64,000 nt of DNA, from positions 69,332 to 133,331 of the forward strand of contig JACAAZ010000011.1 of the NCBI GenBank assembly GCA_013376995.1. Direction: 5' to 3'. Under the pieces are notes generated by a model, which was given only the letters and a program-made list of their open reading frames with translations, was not told the DNA's origin and searched no databases. The position numbers and the translations under genes were made by a program. Position 1 is the first letter of the stretch; each line of letters begins with the position of its first letter. This document shows positions 20,215 through 30,218 of this stretch, one piece after another. Source of the DNA: Bacteroidota bacterium. Its GTDB lineage: Bacteria > Bacteroidota > Bacteroidia > Bacteroidales > UBA4417.

Positions 20215-21465
20215 ATGATAAAATCCTGGATTGAAATTAAGGAGAATAGTGATTTTTCAATGGAGAACATTCCTTTCGGAATAGGGAATATTCCTGGTTC
20301 AGGCCCAAAGGTATGCACCAGGATTGGGGATACATTGATTGATATTTCCATGCTTTCGAAACTTGGTTATTTTGATCAGCTTGGAAGGGATGAAGATGTT
20401 TTTGATAAAGAAGTTCTAAATCCTTTTATCGCTAAGGGCAAGTCTTTTACCTGTGGAGTCAGGACAATCATTTTTGAGTGTTTTATACATGGGGGTGCAT
20501 CCGAAAATGAATCTTCCCTGTTAAACGAACGAGCGCTTTATCCCGCAGATTCAATTGAAATGCTCATGCCATTGGATGTTGGCGACTATACTGATTTCTA
20601 TTCAAGCCGGGAACATGCAACCAATGTTGGTGTAATGTTCAGGGATCCTGAAAATGCACTTTTGCCCAATTGGCTTCATCTTCCTGTAGGTTACCATGGC
20701 CGGGCTTCGTCTATTATAGTTTCAGGTGCATCCATTCATCGTCCTAAAGGCCAGATAAAACCAGCTGACAGCCCCTTGCCGGTCTTCGGGCCAACCCGAC
20801 AACTTGATTTTGAGCTGGAACTTGCATTTGTTGTTGGTAAAAATACAAGCCTGGGACAATCGGTTCCGGTTGCAGAAGCTGAAAGCTACATATTTGGATT
20901 GTTGCTTTTTAATGATTTGTCAGCCAGGGATATACAAGCTTGGGAGTACGTTCCGCTCGGGCCATTTCTTTCCAAGAATTTTGGATCTGTGGTTTCACCC
21001 TGGGTCGTAACAATGGATGCTCTGAAACCTTTCAGGGTTCCTGGCCCCATGCAGGAACCAGAAGTTCTTCCCTATCTTAGAACCGAGGGGGACAATAATA
21101 TTGATATCAATCTCGAAGTGTCTATCCAAGCCGCTGATCAGCCGGAGTTTACAGTCTGCAAATCCAACTTCCGTTATATGTATTGGAGTATGAGCCAGCA
21201 ACTAGCTCATCATACAGTGAACGGATGTAATATCAGGATAGGTGACCTGTATGCAAGTGGTACCATCAGTGGCCCGGAAGAAGGTAGTTTCGGAAGTATG
21301 CTTGAATTGACCTGGAGAGGGACCAGGCCTATTATTTTGCCTGATGGCTCTGAAAGAAAATTTATAGATGATGGTGACACCATAATCATCCGTGGACATT
21401 GCCACAAGGAAAATCTTCGGGTAGGCTTTGGAGAGGCAGTAGTAACTATACTCCCTTCCAATTAA
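20215..21465 (+). CDS. fahA: Fumarylacetoacetase
   Basis: 416 aa; DFYSSREHATNVGVMFR, LPVGYHGRASSIIVSG, DFELELAFVVG, NDLSARDIQAWEYVPLGPFLSKNFGSVVSPWVV. Confidence 0.95.
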   Translation: MIKSWIEIKENSDFSMENIPFGIGNIPGSGPKVCTRIGDTLIDISMLSKLGYFDQLGRDEDVFDKEVLNPFIAKGKSFTCGVRTIIFECFIHGGASENESSLLNERALYPADSIEMLMPLDVGDYTDFYSSREHATNVGVMFRDPENALLPNWLHLPVGYHGRASSIIVSGASIHRPKGQIKPADSPLPVFGPTRQLDFELELAFVVGKNTSLGQSVPVAEAESYIFGLLLFNDLSARDIQAWEYVPLGPFLSKNFGSVVSPWVVTMDALKPFRVPGPMQEPEVLPYLRTEGDNNIDINLEVSIQAADQPEFTVCKSNFRYMYWSMSQQLAHHTVNGCNIRIGDLYASGTISGPEEGSFGSMLELTWRGTRPIILPDGSERKFIDDGDTIIIRGHCHKENLRVGFGEAVVTILPSN

Positions 21466-21478
21466 TTTTGATATATCT

Positions 21479-22381
21479 ATGAAGACAATTGATCCGCTAG
21501 CACTTCCTCCAAATCTGTTGCACCGGATGCTGCTGACTGCGATAGCACCTCGTCCCATCGCTTTTGCAAGCACCATCGATGCTCAAGGTTTGCCTAATCT
21601 GTCTCCATTTAGTTGTTTTAATGTCTTTGGAATTAATCCAACTACCCTGATATTTTCACCTTCAAGAGGGGGAAGAGATAACAGGCTTAAGGATACCTAT
21701 CTCAACATTAAAGAAATTCCGGAAGTTGTTATAAATACTGTAAGCTACAGCATGGTAGAACAGGCGAACCTTGCCAGTACCGAATATCCAAAGGGCATCA
21801 ATGAATTTGTTAAAGCTGGATTTACACCTATAGCGTCAGACAAGATTAGGCCATTCAGGGTAGGAGAATCGCCTGTGCAATTGGAATGTAAAGTGAGGCA
21901 GGTCATCGAAACCAGTGATAGGCCTGGCTCAGCAAACCTGGTCGTATGCGAAGTAGTCCTGATCCATGTTAATGAAAAACTGATGGATATAAAGGGTCAG
22001 CTTGATCCCCGAAAACTTGACCTGGTGGGCAGAATGGGGGTTGACTATTATGTGAGGGCTTCCGGTAAAGCATTATTCACTGTCGAGAAACCGGCAGAAA
22101 AACAAGGCATCGGTATCGATTCCCTTCCCGAAGAAGTGAGAATGAGCAATGTACTTACAGGCAATGATCTTGGAAAGTTAGGCAGCGTTATAATGCTTCC
22201 ATCAGCCCCGGAAGTCAATGAGGCTAAAAAAACTGCGACATACAAAAAACTTATCTCTGAAAACCCGGTGGACCGTGACAAGTTAATTGATTCTTCGCAT
22301 AGGATAGCCCGGGATATGATATCCAGGAATGAGGTTCATGAAGCCTTAAAGTTGCTGCTTGCGATAGCCAGGTACCAGTAA
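21479..22381 (+). CDS. Flavin reductase-like FMN-binding protein
   Basis: 300 aa; LLTAIAPRPIAFASTIDAQGLPNLSPFSCFN. Confidence 0.85.
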   Translation: MKTIDPLALPPNLLHRMLLTAIAPRPIAFASTIDAQGLPNLSPFSCFNVFGINPTTLIFSPSRGGRDNRLKDTYLNIKEIPEVVINTVSYSMVEQANLASTEYPKGINEFVKAGFTPIASDKIRPFRVGESPVQLECKVRQVIETSDRPGSANLVVCEVVLIHVNEKLMDIKGQLDPRKLDLVGRMGVDYYVRASGKALFTVEKPAEKQGIGIDSLPEEVRMSNVLTGNDLGKLGSVIMLPSAPEVNEAKKTATYKKLISENPVDRDKLIDSSHRIARDMISRNEVHEALKLLLAIARYQ

Positions 22382-22444
22382 GCTGGTCAATTGTTAATGC
22401 TTTGATATAGGTTATTGGAGTTTAGACTATAAAACATTGGTTCA

Positions 22445-22852
22445 TTATTTCCAGTTCTGTTTTTGTGGAAAGATCCGGGATGCTATCCAGGCAAAAAAGC
22501 CAAGTACGATACCTGAAAACAGTCCGATTATTGGCCCGGAAACCAGCATAAGTATCCTCGGGTTGACAGGGATTTGTATTTGTGCCATCATGTTGGACTC
22601 TTCAGCATGGTTTGCAATATAAGAATCATATAGCAGGATATGAGCCGTAGTTATATAAACTGAGTTTACCAGGCTAATAACCAGACCATGGCTGAAAAAG
22701 CGTCCTCCACTCTTTTTTGCAATCAGGTATGCACACACCAGGAAGATCGCAAGCCAGAACAAAGGCTCAATATTGGAAGGAATCCAGTAAACTGTTGCAA
22801 TAGCCATTGCCAAACCAAAGAGGGAGAGTTGTAAGATCAGTTTTATGTTCAT
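22445..22852 (-). CDS. Hypothetical membrane protein (DUF4199-like topology)
   Basis: 135 aa, four hydrophobic segments. Confidence 0.6.
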   Translation of the reverse strand: MNIKLILQLSLFGLAMAIATVYWIPSNIEPLFWLAIFLVCAYLIAKKSGGRFFSHGLVISLVNSVYITTAHILLYDSYIANHAEESNMMAQIQIPVNPRILMLVSGPIIGLFSGIVLGFFAWIASRIFPQKQNWK

Positions 22853-23046
22853 CTGAAGAGTGTTAATTAAATTGATATTGGTTAATGACTTAAGAGCAAA
22901 TAAATCGTGTTGGGAATTTGCATCCTGAAAAATCTAAATATTAGCTTTGATAGAATTGCGAGAGTGGAAAACTTAAGAAACCTTTTACATTTCTGACAGC
23001 TATGCAGAGTTTGTTGAGCGTTGGATAATAATTAAAAAGGTTCAAG

Positions 23047-24813
23047 TTATTCCTGTAACTGGATTTTATTCGTCAACAACTCTGTCTTCTCCAGTGCTAG
23101 TCCATCCTGGATAAGCTTTAACAGGGAACCATCCTGTATGGCTTTCAGCTTTAAAAAGCGGAGAATGTCTTCTCTTAGTTTCTTAAATTCAGGGTAAGGT
23201 TCAACCAATTCCTGCATCTCGAGTGCGAGCAGCCAATCCTGGGAATAATTTAACTTCAAATCCTCCAATATATCTTTAAGGATGCCTGGTTCAGGTGATC
23301 CTTCACGCATCATATTAACTGTTTCATAGTAAATATGTAATTTTCTTGTCTGCTGCGAATGGATCAGTTTATGCGTTTTCTCCTGCGGAACCGGGAATTC
23401 GAATTTGTATGCGGCCGGATCTGCCACACCGGAATAGCATGATACAATTTCAGAGCCAATTGCCATATCATATAGGCCCCACTGGGGGTTGAACAAGATT
23501 TCGTTCTGATAACTTACTGTGCAATCTGAAAAAGTAAAAAGAATGTTTCTACCATTCAGGCGAACTTTGGATCTTAAAACTCCTCTCACTTCAACACCAC
23601 TCTCAAAAATAAGCTCAACGTGATTTTCTTCCTCTATCCCGAGATTGCAAAGCTCACCTTCGGTGATCATTTCAACTGGTGTTTTAATGCCTTTTAATAG
23701 ACCTACAGGGGAGCCAAATCCCGTAGAATGATAATCAATGCCATGGCCGGGAATGACTTGCCCGGAAACGGATAGTATGACAGGTCCGCTGAAGTTGATA
23801 TACGAAGGTTGGTCATTGAATTCAATACATTTTGATAACATCCCTGAAACCTGTAAGCCGGAACTGTAACAAATTGTTGAGAGTGAATCCGACTTCAATG
23901 CTTTTTTAATTCCTGCTGAACCGCCTTTTCTCACAGCCATTGTAGATGCATATTCTTCAAGAACCGTATTCAAATGGTCGAAGTCTGGTGTAACAAAAAG
24001 TTGTGGTTGCTGGGTTGTGATATCGAAACTCATCAGCCTGGCATCGATGGAATAGGGTATCTTTTTTACTTGCGGTTGAAGGCAGTTATAGCTTTCGCCT
24101 ATAGATGAAAGGAGACCTGCGCCATAAATCCTGGGTTTTTCCAAATCGCCAATGAGGCCATACTCAACGGTCCACCAGTGTAAATTCCTGAGTAATGCCA
24201 TCTCAGATTGACATTCAACAGAAGGCATTAAGTGTTCAAGGTCCTCTTCGGCTTCTTCTATGCTTGAGGCAGATGAATACGGATCAGCTTTAAGGATGGA
24301 AAGATGCCTTATGGCTTCATAGATATGGTCATCAAAAGGAGTGGAAAATGCCATTGAACCCAATTTGCCGAAATTGCGCAAATAGCTGGCATACATTGGG
24401 TCGGCAATTATAGGAGCATGTCCTGCAGCTTCATGAATAATATCAGGGGCAGGTGTATACTGAATCTGATTAACGGGCCTGATGTCCGCAGCAATAACCA
24501 GTACATTGTAAGCCTGGAACTCCATGAATGCTGCTGGAGGGATGAAGCCATCCACAGCCACAGCAGCCCATCCGATCTCTTTAAGGATTCGGTTCATCCC
24601 ATACATATGAGGTATCCGGTCAATGCTGATACCGGTTTGCCTTAATCCTTCCAGGTAGGAAGAATGAGCTACATTAGGCAGAAACCGTACATTCTGTCTC
24701 ATGATATAACGCCATACTGCATGATCCTGAGCAGTATACTCATTATAAGGTTGCTCGATCACCAGGCTAAGAAGGTGCCCGGGTAAGCGGTCGAGTACTT
24801 CATTCATCTCCAT
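23047..24813 (-). CDS. Aromatic amino acid hydroxylase (phenylalanine 4-monooxygenase family) with about 300-aa C-terminal extension
   Basis: 588 aa; PDIIHEAAGHAPIIADPMYA metal-binding region, WWTVEYGLIGD, YGAGLLSSIGE. Confidence 0.88.
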   Translation of the reverse strand: MEMNEVLDRLPGHLLSLVIEQPYNEYTAQDHAVWRYIMRQNVRFLPNVAHSSYLEGLRQTGISIDRIPHMYGMNRILKEIGWAAVAVDGFIPPAAFMEFQAYNVLVIAADIRPVNQIQYTPAPDIIHEAAGHAPIIADPMYASYLRNFGKLGSMAFSTPFDDHIYEAIRHLSILKADPYSSASSIEEAEEDLEHLMPSVECQSEMALLRNLHWWTVEYGLIGDLEKPRIYGAGLLSSIGESYNCLQPQVKKIPYSIDARLMSFDITTQQPQLFVTPDFDHLNTVLEEYASTMAVRKGGSAGIKKALKSDSLSTICYSSGLQVSGMLSKCIEFNDQPSYINFSGPVILSVSGQVIPGHGIDYHSTGFGSPVGLLKGIKTPVEMITEGELCNLGIEEENHVELIFESGVEVRGVLRSKVRLNGRNILFTFSDCTVSYQNEILFNPQWGLYDMAIGSEIVSCYSGVADPAAYKFEFPVPQEKTHKLIHSQQTRKLHIYYETVNMMREGSPEPGILKDILEDLKLNYSQDWLLALEMQELVEPYPEFKKLREDILRFLKLKAIQDGSLLKLIQDGLALEKTELLTNKIQLQE

Positions 24814-24905
24814 GAGCTGTTCTTTTCAATAATAACAAATCAATTACCTTTGAAGTTCAATCTCCTTTATTTTTACGAATATAATAAACGCATTCATGAA
24901 TTTCA

Positions 24906-26150
24906 ATGCCTGACCCAATTCTTCATATAGCGCTTCCAGTTTTGGATGAAACCGCAACCATATCTGCGGTTTTGAATTGCCTTTTTCTCCAAACTGTCCA
25001 GGATTTCAGGTTATATGTATGTGTTAATCAGCCGGATGAATGGTGGAATGAACCATCAAAAAGGAGAATATGCCTTGAAAATGCATCCCTGCTGAATTTT
25101 CTGCATTCTTTAAAGGATGAACGCATCGTGATAATTGACAGGACTTCTCCAGGAAAAGGATGGCTTGGGAAAAATCACGGGATTGGCTGGGCAAGGAAAA
25201 CACTGATGGACAGGATATCGGAAGTGGCTGACAAAAAAGATATTATTGTCAGTATGGATGCTGATACCTCCTTTGATCCAGGGTTTCTTGAATCCATTCT
25301 TTCCAATGTACTGGTAAATCCGGAAGTAGTAGGCTATTCGATTCCTTACTATCACCGGATTACCGGGATAGAAGACCTGGACAGGGCAATGCTCCGGTAC
25401 GAGATATACATGAGGGCATATGCCATTAATCTTTGGAGGATCAAAAGCCCTTATTGTTTTACAGCTCTCGGCTCAGCAATCGCTGTTCCTGTATGGGCCT
25501 ACAGGGCAATTGGCGGACTCACCCCAAAGCTAAGCGGTGAAGATTTTTATTTCCTTCAGAAACTTGTTAAATTCGGAACAATCCTGCATTGGACAACAGA
25601 GCAGGTTTACCCGGCAGCCAGGCTGTCGGAGCGAGTTTACTTCGGGACAGGCCCGGCACTTATAAAAGGACTGGCAGGAAATTGGGAAAGTTACCCGATT
25701 TATAATGTGGAGTTCTTCAAGCCAATTTCGGAAGCTTACAAGCTCTTTCCCCGTCTATTTGAAAAGGATATTCCGACTCCCCTTGATGAATTCCTGGCTT
25801 GTCGTTCAGGAGGGCTTCCCTGGGCAGGAATAAGGAAGAATTCCAGGAGCAGGGAACAGTTCATAAGGGCTTGCCATGAAAAAATTGATGGCTTACGGAT
25901 CTTGCAATACCTAAAGGAAGTTGACAGGAAATATCCTGTTCCTGCGGAGTTATCAACCCTTGAATTGATTGCCGTAATAGCAGAAGAACAGGAAATTATA
26001 CCAGAGCTGGAAATCCTGCCTGATTTCACTTTCTCCGGATCTTCTGTAAAATGCCTGAACGCAATCCGCAATACTTTAGCGAGAGCTGAAATGAGTTTCC
26101 GGAAACGGCATTGGACCCAGGTAAGTGGTTTGAATGCTATTTTTAATTAA
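24906..26150 (+). CDS. Glycosyltransferase family 2
   Basis: 414 aa; IALPVLDETATISAVLNCLFLQ, IVSMDADTSFDPGFLESIL, LSGEDFYFLQKL. Confidence 0.8.
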   Translation: MPDPILHIALPVLDETATISAVLNCLFLQTVQDFRLYVCVNQPDEWWNEPSKRRICLENASLLNFLHSLKDERIVIIDRTSPGKGWLGKNHGIGWARKTLMDRISEVADKKDIIVSMDADTSFDPGFLESILSNVLVNPEVVGYSIPYYHRITGIEDLDRAMLRYEIYMRAYAINLWRIKSPYCFTALGSAIAVPVWAYRAIGGLTPKLSGEDFYFLQKLVKFGTILHWTTEQVYPAARLSERVYFGTGPALIKGLAGNWESYPIYNVEFFKPISEAYKLFPRLFEKDIPTPLDEFLACRSGGLPWAGIRKNSRSREQFIRACHEKIDGLRILQYLKEVDRKYPVPAELSTLELIAVIAEEQEIIPELEILPDFTFSGSSVKCLNAIRNTLARAEMSFRKRHWTQVSGLNAIFN

Positions 26151-26198
26151 CCGGAACTTTGAAGGGAGGTGTTTGTTAATTGAGGGTGGAAGTTTAGG

Positions 26199-26277
26199 AA
26201 GATAAAAGGAAAAAGATAAAAGGAAAAATATAAAATATGGAAGCATTAGGCAGGAAGCAGGAAGCAGGAAAGTGAAA
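26199..26277. repeat. Heptad array switching from AGATAAA/AGGAAAA to AGCAGGA words
   Basis: AGATAAA AGGAAAA AGATAAA AGGAAAA ATATAAA ATATGGA AGCATTA GGCAGGA AGCAGGA AGCAGGA. Confidence 0.85.
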
Positions 26278-26335
26278 CTATGGTAGAGTAATTTAATAAT
26301 TTATAAGCTGGCTGCCATAAGGAAGCGCTTAACTT

Positions 26336-26385
26336 TAAAACGCCGAACCCTTGTAGCGTCCATCCTCAAGCTGGCGGTAGAATGC
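26336..26385. repeat. AACGCCGAACCCTT dispersed repeat with degenerate AAGCTGGCGG dyad
   Basis: AAAACGCCGAACCCTTGTAGCGTCCATCCTCAAGCTGGCGG; same order of elements as 11146-11205. Confidence 0.65.
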
Positions 26386-26408
26386 AAACCTAATATATCG
26401 AGTCCATT

Positions 26409-26463
26409 TAACTAGTAACTAATAACCAATAACTCATATCCAATAACTAACTGCCAACTATCT
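26409..26463. repeat. Heptad array (ACTAATA family) abutting the miaA start codon
   Basis: ACTAGTA ACTAATA ACCAATA ACTCATA TCCAATA ACTAACT GCCAACT ATCTCAT|G. Confidence 0.85.
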
Positions 26464-26464
26464 C

Positions 26465-27388
26465 ATGTCCCCAACCAACCTGATAACGCTACTTGGACCT
26501 ACTGCAGTCGGGAAAACGCAACTCGCGGCCAGGCTTGCTAATTCCATCGGGGGAGAAGTAATAAGTGCGGATTCCAGGCAAGTTTTCAGGGGTATGGATA
26601 TTGGGACAGGGAAGGATCTGGCAGATTATATCGTTGATGGGAAAATGGTTCCCAGCTACCTGATTGATGTTGAAGATGCAGGGAAGGAATATAGTGTGCA
26701 CTCTTTCATGCGGGATTTTGAGGATGCCTATAAAAAGATTCGCCTTATAGGCAGGATCCCGGTACTTTGTGGTGGAACCGGGCTATATCTGGAAGCCGTT
26801 CTGAAAGGTTACCAACTAGTAAATGTACCTGTGAACGCGGAGTTCCGGAATGAAATGGAGAAATTCCAGGACGCAGAACTTTTGGCGATGCTCAGCATTA
26901 AAAAGCCATTGCATAACACCACCGACAGCCTGGACAGGCAACGCATGATCCGGGCCTTGGAGATCGAGACATACAGGGAGTTGACTCCATCCAAAAAAAA
27001 TCCGGACTTTTCACAGACACTCGTGTTTGGACTCCGATTTGAACGCGCAATTATAAGGAAAAGGATTACGCAGAGGCTTCGGGCCAGATTGGAGAATGGA
27101 ATGATTGAGGAGGTGGAGGGACTGATTGCACGTGGTGTCTCTCACAGTATGCTTAAATACTATGGGCTGGAATATAAATATATTTCCATGTATCTTGCCG
27201 GTGAATTATCGTATTCGGATATGTTTGAACTACTGAATACTGCGATTCACCAATTTGCCAAGCGACAAATGACCTGGTTCAGGCGGATGGAGAAGCATGG
27301 TATTAACATTCACTGGCTGGAAGGAGAAGACGGCCCTGAAAATAACCTGATTGAAATGCTTTCTTCAATTTCAAAAGTGAATAGCTGA
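26465..27388 (+). CDS. miaA: tRNA dimethylallyltransferase
   Basis: 307 aa; LLGPTAVGKTQLAARLA, ISADSRQVFRGMDIGTGK, GGTGLYLEAVL, RQMTWFRR. Confidence 0.93.
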   Translation: MSPTNLITLLGPTAVGKTQLAARLANSIGGEVISADSRQVFRGMDIGTGKDLADYIVDGKMVPSYLIDVEDAGKEYSVHSFMRDFEDAYKKIRLIGRIPVLCGGTGLYLEAVLKGYQLVNVPVNAEFRNEMEKFQDAELLAMLSIKKPLHNTTDSLDRQRMIRALEIETYRELTPSKKNPDFSQTLVFGLRFERAIIRKRITQRLRARLENGMIEEVEGLIARGVSHSMLKYYGLEYKYISMYLAGELSYSDMFELLNTAIHQFAKRQMTWFRRMEKHGINIHWLEGEDGPENNLIEMLSSISKVNS

Positions 27389-27574
27389 TCAGTTCCGCCA
27401 AAGCAAGCCTTTAATATCTTTAATCCTTGATTTCCTATTATTAGCATATCTCTGTTAATATCATTCTGATATCCTGCTGCCAAACTCTGAAAAATAACTC
27501 TTTTTTTCTGTAAATTTACCTACAGAAAGCGATTGTCGGTAATTTTCCCCCAGGGTTATCGTTCATGATTAAAC

Positions 27575-28990
27575 ATGTCATTTGTGAAGCCATTTAACCG
27601 GAGAAAACTCATTTATCCTGTTCTTTTTTTGGGGATGTTATCCCTTGCTTTTCAGGGATTTGCGCAACGTGACCCAGAACCAAAGCCCAAGCCCCCTCCT
27701 TTAAACCGCATACTTTTCATCTTCGATGCCTCTCAAAGTATGTTGGGAAGGTGGCAAAGCGATACAAAGTTCAACTATGCCAAGCGGATCATGAGTGAAT
27801 TGTTGGATAGCCTTTCTACAGTGCCCAATATTGAACTTGCCCTCCGGCTCTATGGTCACCAGTTCCAGTTCCCACCACAGCAATGCAATGATACCAAACT
27901 GGAAGTGCCTTTTGGCCCCGGCAATGCTTACAAAATAAAGAATAAATTACGATCCATCGAGCCAAAAGGGACAACACCATTAGCCTATTCCCTGGAACAG
28001 TCAGCCAAGGATTTTCCTCCCTGCACAAATTGCAGGAATATAGTTTTGCTCATCACTGATGGAATTGAAGAATGTTCCGGCGACCCCTGTGCAGTTTCCA
28101 GGATGCTACAGAAAAATGGTATTATCCTGAAGCCCTTTATCATTGGGATAGGTCATGATTTCAATACTGCCTTTAATTGCGTCGGGTCCTATTTTGATGC
28201 TACCAGCGAACGTGATTTCAAGAAGGCTCTAAATGTTGTCATTTCGCAGGCTCTGAATTCCACCACCATGCAGGTTAACCTGCTGGATGAGGCAGGTAAG
28301 CCAACAGAAACGGATGTAAATATGACTTTCTACGATGCTGTTTCGGGAAAGATCATGTATAATTTTATTCATACAATTAATAACCGCGGGCTGCCTGATA
28401 CGCTTATTCTTGACCCATTGATCACCTATAACCTGGAGGTTCATACCATTCCTCCTGTATCATTGGATAGCCTTACACTTTCCCCAGGCAAGCACACTAT
28501 TGTAGGGATCAATGCACCCCAGGGTTACCTCCAGTTGAAAATGGCTGGTTCTTCTGTCGCTTCGAAGGGATTGCAATGCCTGATTCACCCGGCCGGTAAA
28601 AAGGATATTCTCAATCTGCAGTTATTTGGGCAAACAGAAAAATACATTACTGGTCATTATGATCTGCAGGTATTGTCCTTGCCAAGGCTTTTTATCCCGA
28701 ATGTTGAGATAAAACAAAGCACTACAGCTACCATAGAAATCCCTGAACCTGGAATTGCTGTAATCAGGAAATACTTCAATGGGTATGGTAGCCTTTATCT
28801 GGAGGACAAAAATAAACTTACATGGATCTATAACCTGGATGAGAACCAGATTCAGGAAACTCTATTCCTGCAACCCGGAAATTATCGGGTGATTTTCCGT
28901 CCTAAGACAGCGCGCCATTCCATCTATACCATCGAAAATAAGTTCACCGTTACTTCCGGTAAAACTTCCGATATAGTCCTCTATAAATAA
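27575..28990 (+). CDS. von Willebrand factor A domain protein, secreted/periplasmic
   Basis: 471 aa with signal peptide; ILFIFDASQSMLGRW MIDAS-like motif, GTTPLAYSL, VLLITDGIEECSGDPC. Confidence 0.85.
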   Translation: MSFVKPFNRRKLIYPVLFLGMLSLAFQGFAQRDPEPKPKPPPLNRILFIFDASQSMLGRWQSDTKFNYAKRIMSELLDSLSTVPNIELALRLYGHQFQFPPQQCNDTKLEVPFGPGNAYKIKNKLRSIEPKGTTPLAYSLEQSAKDFPPCTNCRNIVLLITDGIEECSGDPCAVSRMLQKNGIILKPFIIGIGHDFNTAFNCVGSYFDATSERDFKKALNVVISQALNSTTMQVNLLDEAGKPTETDVNMTFYDAVSGKIMYNFIHTINNRGLPDTLILDPLITYNLEVHTIPPVSLDSLTLSPGKHTIVGINAPQGYLQLKMAGSSVASKGLQCLIHPAGKKDILNLQLFGQTEKYITGHYDLQVLSLPRLFIPNVEIKQSTTATIEIPEPGIAVIRKYFNGYGSLYLEDKNKLTWIYNLDENQIQETLFLQPGNYRVIFRPKTARHSIYTIENKFTVTSGKTSDIVLYK

Positions 28991-29070
28991 ATTTTGCCGG
29001 ATTCTTCCTTTCCCGGATTAAACCCGGGCAAAATAGAGTTGTCTTACTCTCACAAATTTAAATACTCACC

Positions 29071-29619
29071 ATGGCCGAATACTCGGATGAAGAATTATTG
29101 AAACTCTTCCGTAACGGCGAGAATCCTGATTATGCTTTCAGTTTGCTGGTGCGGAAACACCAGGAGCGTATCTACTATTTTGTACGTCGAATGGTTGTTG
29201 ATCACCAGGATGCTGATGATGTCGTACAGAATGTATTTATCAAGGTGTGGAAAAACCTTGGCAGTTTCAGGGAAGATTCCAAATTGTTTACCTGGATTTA
29301 CAGGATCGCGGTGAATGAATCACTCAGTTTTCTTAAAGGCAAGCGGCTAAGATCATTTCTTTCATTTGATGACCTGGAGGCTGGAATGCTGCGTTCATTA
29401 AATGATGATAATTATTTTGACGGCGACCATGCCATGAAAAAGTTACAGGAAGCTATTATCAGGTTGCCATCAAAACAAAAAGCAGTATTTAATATGCGAT
29501 ACTTCGACGAACTGAATTACGAAGAAATGTCAGCTATTTTAGGTACTTCAGTTGGAGCATTAAAAGCATCCTATCATTTTGCTGTAAAAAAAATTGAAGA
29601 ATATGTAAGCAGCAATTAA
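29071..29619 (+). CDS. RNA polymerase ECF sigma factor
   Basis: 182 aa; DADDVVQNVFIKVWKNL region 2 and LPSKQKAVFNMRYFDELNYEEMSAILGTSVGALKASYHFAVKKI region 4. Confidence 0.93.
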   Translation: MAEYSDEELLKLFRNGENPDYAFSLLVRKHQERIYYFVRRMVVDHQDADDVVQNVFIKVWKNLGSFREDSKLFTWIYRIAVNESLSFLKGKRLRSFLSFDDLEAGMLRSLNDDNYFDGDHAMKKLQEAIIRLPSKQKAVFNMRYFDELNYEEMSAILGTSVGALKASYHFAVKKIEEYVSSN

Positions 29620-29658
29620 ACGAATAATAAATGGAGTAGTCCTATTAACGTCAATAAA

Positions 29659-30189
29659 ATGACAAAAATGAAAAAAGATCAAAATCCGGTTAATTTATCT
29701 GATACTGATGATATTGGAAATATCTTGCCTGCAATAAAAGGGCTGGAGCATTTCAAAGTGCCGGAAACATATTTTGATCAACTTCCGGGTAGGATCCACG
29801 ATCGGATCGGGAAAGAATCGATGCCCGGGATTTTATCCTTACTGAAGAAAATGCCGTATCTGAAACCCCGGATCGTTTTCCCGTTAGCTGCAGCTATTAT
29901 AATTATAGGCGGGATCCTTATTTTCTTACCGCGCACGAAGGATTCGAACCGGGATCTTGTTATGAAGCAGGATTCAAGTGTAAACATGGAAGAATATGAC
30001 GAGTCATATGCTACGGAAGCCCAGTTTGAAGAATTCAGCTATGCCTATCAGACACTCCAGGATTCAGATCTTACAAATGAAGTAATATCTGGATTTATTT
30101 CTCAGAATGAGAATTCCGTATCAGAGCAGGATATTGCCGAATACCTTAAAGATCAGGATATAGATTCGGATGTTCTTGCAGAACTTTAA
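29659..30189 (+). CDS. Putative anti-sigma factor / membrane protein
   Basis: 176 aa with one central transmembrane segment, directly after the sigma gene. Confidence 0.6.
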   Translation: MTKMKKDQNPVNLSDTDDIGNILPAIKGLEHFKVPETYFDQLPGRIHDRIGKESMPGILSLLKKMPYLKPRIVFPLAAAIIIIGGILIFLPRTKDSNRDLVMKQDSSVNMEEYDESYATEAQFEEFSYAYQTLQDSDLTNEVISGFISQNENSVSEQDIAEYLKDQDIDSDVLAEL

Positions 30190-30218
30190 AGAATGGTAAC
30201 TAATTAATTAACAATATC

